Below are positions 62,169 to 64,000 of a stretch of 64,000 bases of DNA, in pieces (position 1 is the stretch's first letter; every line of letters begins with the position of its first letter). The notes beneath the pieces were generated by a model. The model saw nothing but the letters and a program-made list of their open reading frames with translations. It was not told where the DNA came from and did no database searches. The translations under genes were made by a program, and so were the position numbers. This stretch comes from Dyadobacter diqingensis (lineage in GTDB: Bacteria > Bacteroidota > Bacteroidia > Cytophagales > Spirosomataceae), in assembly GCF_024220585.1 (NCBI RefSeq), contig NZ_JAMXKF010000002.1:9392-73391 (forward strand), read 5' to 3'.

Positions 62169-62723
62169 ATGAAAAATAAACTGATAATGTTGTCTCTGAT
62201 AATCTCAGGGTTATGGTTTCAAAGTTGTTATGGTCAAGAACAAAAGACCAAAAGTCCGGTTTACTCGCATACTGACACCAATAAGGTAAATCAGTCGGAC
62301 AAGGATTGGAAAAAAGTGCTTTCACCCGAGATTTATGACGTAGCCCGACTGAAAGGAACGGAACGCCCGTTTTCCAGCAAATTTGAAACTTCCAAAGAAA
62401 TTGGCACATACTATTGCGCCGTCTGCGGGAACCCGCTTTTTCAAAGCGATACCAAATTTGACAGCGGATGTGGCTGGCCAAGTTTTTACGAGCCGATCAG
62501 TAAAACTTCAATTCTTTACCACAAAGACACAAGTCTGGGCATGGTCAGAACGGAGGTAACATGCGGACGCTGTAAATCGCATCTTGGACACGTTTTTGAC
62601 GACGGACCTCCTCCAACAGGTTTGCGCTATTGCATCAATGGTGTGGTACTTGATTTTGAAAAAGCCAAAACGGCTGAAAAAAGTTATTCCAAAAAACACA
62701 AAAAATCAACAAGCGGTAAATAA
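62169..62723 (+). CDS. msrB: Peptide-methionine (R)-S-oxide reductase MsrB, exported form
   Basis: 184 residues. N-terminal hydrophobic export signal ([19 protein letters not shown]), probably lipoprotein-like at Cys about 18. The MsrB domain has zinc cysteines CAVC and CGRC, the substrate region [14 protein letters not shown], and the catalytic [11 protein letters not shown]. It repairs methionine-R-sulfoxide in envelope proteins. Stand-alone gene with a strong terminator. Confidence 0.95.
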   Translation: MKNKLIMLSLIISGLWFQSCYGQEQKTKSPVYSHTDTNKVNQSDKDWKKVLSPEIYDVARLKGTERPFSSKFETSKEIGTYYCAVCGNPLFQSDTKFDSGCGWPSFYEPISKTSILYHKDTSLGMVRTEVTCGRCKSHLGHVFDDGPPPTGLRYCINGVVLDFEKAKTAEKSYSKKHKKSTSGK

Positions 62724-62743
62724 CCTGAATCACAGATTCCTTC

Positions 62744-62789
62744 AAACGGCGTTAAATCGGCAGACCTGATTTAACGCCGTTTGTTTTTT
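62744..62789 (+). terminator. Intrinsic terminator after msrB
   Basis: AAACGGCGTTAAATC and GATTTAACGCCGTTT, perfect 15-bp stem, 9-base loop, then a T-run. Confidence 0.88.
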
Positions 62790-62913
62790 CGTTCATACTG
62801 TAAGAAACCAAAAAGTTAAAAAGCGTTAAATCCGGCGATCCTGTTAGCTTAGCCACCGACACTCTCCTAATTTTGGGAAATGAAATACTTTCCAAATTAG
62901 CCTGACAAACTCC

Positions 62914-64000
62914 ATGCTCCATAACTACTTCAAAATCGCCTGGCGGAACCTTTTGAAACGTAAATTCTTTTCACTGGTGAGCATTTTTGGTCTTTCTGCC
63001 GGCATGACATTTACCTTCCTGATCGGCAGTTATGTGTGGAGCGAATGGCAGGTTAATGCGACTTTGAAAAACCCCAAAAATCAGTATATCCTTCAAAGCA
63101 AATGGACGGACGAAAATATGGGGATCGAAATTGCGACCCTGGGTCCGCTGGGAAAATCGCTCAAAGAAGATTATCCGAATCTGGTTGCGAATTACTACCG
63201 CTTTGACGGGATAACGGTGGCCGTTTCAAACGGCGATAAACATTTTCGGGAGGATGTCCAGGCCGGAGATTCCACTTTTCTTTCCATGTATGGATTTCCG
63301 TTGCTTTATGGTGATGCCAAAACAGCCTTGCAGCAACCCAATTCGGTAGCGATTACGGAAGAAAAAGCAATTAAATATTTTGGAAAAACGGACGTGCTCG
63401 GTCAGATACTTAACCTGGATAACTTTGTCGGACAAAAACAGGAGTATAAGATTACGGCCGTTCTGAAAACGATTCCCGACAATTCGGTAACTAATCTCTT
63501 GAAATCTCCTGCCAATATTTTCATTCCGCTCGGTAGTCTGAAAGGCCGTCAAAATGCCGAAAGCTGGTCTTTCCCCTACATGATCACCTACCTCGAACTG
63601 AAAGAAGGTATCAAAAAAGAGGATTTGAACAAAGCCATACAGCAGCTTTTAGCGACCAATACCCCGGAAAACATCAGGACAAATCTGAAAGTTTATCTGA
63701 CACCGTTGACCGATTTTTACATGCAGCAGAATAACGGTCTCGCAAGAAAAATGATTTACACCTTATCGGGCGTTGCTCTTTTCATCCTGCTGATGGCCGT
63801 TGTCAATTTTGTCAATATTACCATCGGGAATTCATCCTCACGGATCAAGGAAATCGGTGTCCGCAAGGTGCTTGGCAGTCTTCAAAGCCAGCTCATCAAA
63901 CAATTTCTGGCCGAGTCGGTTATCCTCTCCGCCGTAGCTATGCTGCTCTCAGTTGGTTTCTATGAGCTTTTCCGGCCTTATTTCGCAGATATTCTGGGCA
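62914..64000 (+). CDS. ABC-transporter permease, FtsX/MacB type (partial)
   Basis: At least 362 residues, cut by the window end. Begins LHNYFKIAWRNLLKRKFFSLVSIFGLSAGM, the standard start of Bacteroidota MacB-like permeases: first membrane helix, then a periplasmic MacB_PCD region (about 50-270), then the FtsX membrane domain (YTLSGVALFILLMAVVNFVNI, SSRIKEIGVRKVLGSLQSQLI). The latter is the cytoplasmic motif that contacts the ATPase. Partner genes are outside. Likely an exporter or membrane-stress complex of unknown substrate. Confidence 0.93.
   Translation, partial: MLHNYFKIAWRNLLKRKFFSLVSIFGLSAGMTFTFLIGSYVWSEWQVNATLKNPKNQYILQSKWTDENMGIEIATLGPLGKSLKEDYPNLVANYYRFDGITVAVSNGDKHFREDVQAGDSTFLSMYGFPLLYGDAKTALQQPNSVAITEEKAIKYFGKTDVLGQILNLDNFVGQKQEYKITAVLKTIPDNSVTNLLKSPANIFIPLGSLKGRQNAESWSFPYMITYLELKEGIKKEDLNKAIQQLLATNTPENIRTNLKVYLTPLTDFYMQQNNGLARKMIYTLSGVALFILLMAVVNFVNITIGNSSSRIKEIGVRKVLGSLQSQLIKQFLAESVILSAVAMLLSVGFYELFRPYFADILG

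Overview
This window looks like a member of the Bacteroidota, probably a Cytophagales bacterium close to Dyadobacter or Spirosoma (inference). The support is SusC/SusD proteins, a CTnDOT-type conjugation operon, LytTR-type signalling, DUF6520-like and MauE-like cassettes, bacillithiol biosynthesis, and Shine-Dalgarno-poor starts. Nearly all of it (1 to about 54.85 kb) is the right-hand part of an integrative and conjugative element (ICE). The last 9 kb is ordinary chromosome: mnmE, queE, an OmpA-type protein, trxB, an M23/LysM peptidase, bshB1, msrB and an FtsX-type permease that runs off the end. I saw no rRNA, tRNA or CRISPR array.

ICE layout. Positions 1-6 kb hold the mobilisation and maintenance block on the minus strand: relaxase, its MobC-like partner, a long nested inverted repeat that is a good oriT candidate, a DUF932 protein and an SSB. 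From 6 to 13.7 kb there is a lanthipeptide-type region. It holds a full-length LanB dehydratase, a LytTR response regulator with a LytS-type kinase, and further on a 47-residue ORF with its own terminator that looks like a RiPP precursor. A zinc-finger/HNH-like protein sits between them. From 13.8 to 22.7 kb there is an envelope/nutrient cassette: a Crp-like regulator, a MauE-like protein, a DUF6520-like secreted peptide, and the divergent trio TlpA-SusC-SusD.

Positions 23-36.5 kb form a defence island. Its main unit is a tightly coupled minus-strand operon encoding a TerB_C protein, a BrxD-like ATPase (DUF2791) and an Lhr/BrxHI-like helicase. A TerB-like/BRCT protein is divergent from it. 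A compact CBASS follows (HNH-SAVED effector Cap5 plus a CD-NTase with an AGS-C tail). Next come two damaged genes, an XRE regulator with an in-frame stop and a trypsin-like protease with a stop and a one-base frameshift. An HU protein closes the island.

Positions 37-50.6 kb are the transfer operon on the plus strand: traE, a traF fusion, traG, three paralogous TraI-like secreted proteins, traJ, traK, traL-like, traM, traN, two paralogous DUF3945-like proteins and a winged-helix protein, ended by a terminator. Positions 50.6-54.85 kb are the recombination end: a serine recombinase cut off by a non-coding element of about 485 bp with long terminal inverted repeats, an excisionase-like HTH protein, a hypothetical protein, a tyrosine integrase and a zinc-finger/double-HTH protein abutting the 3' end of mnmE. 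The T4SS coupling protein and the other attachment site must lie left of the window if the element is intact.

The most promising undescribed systems are the TerB_C / BrxD-like / BrxHI-like triad with its TerB-BRCT neighbour, and the LanB with a separated candidate precursor.
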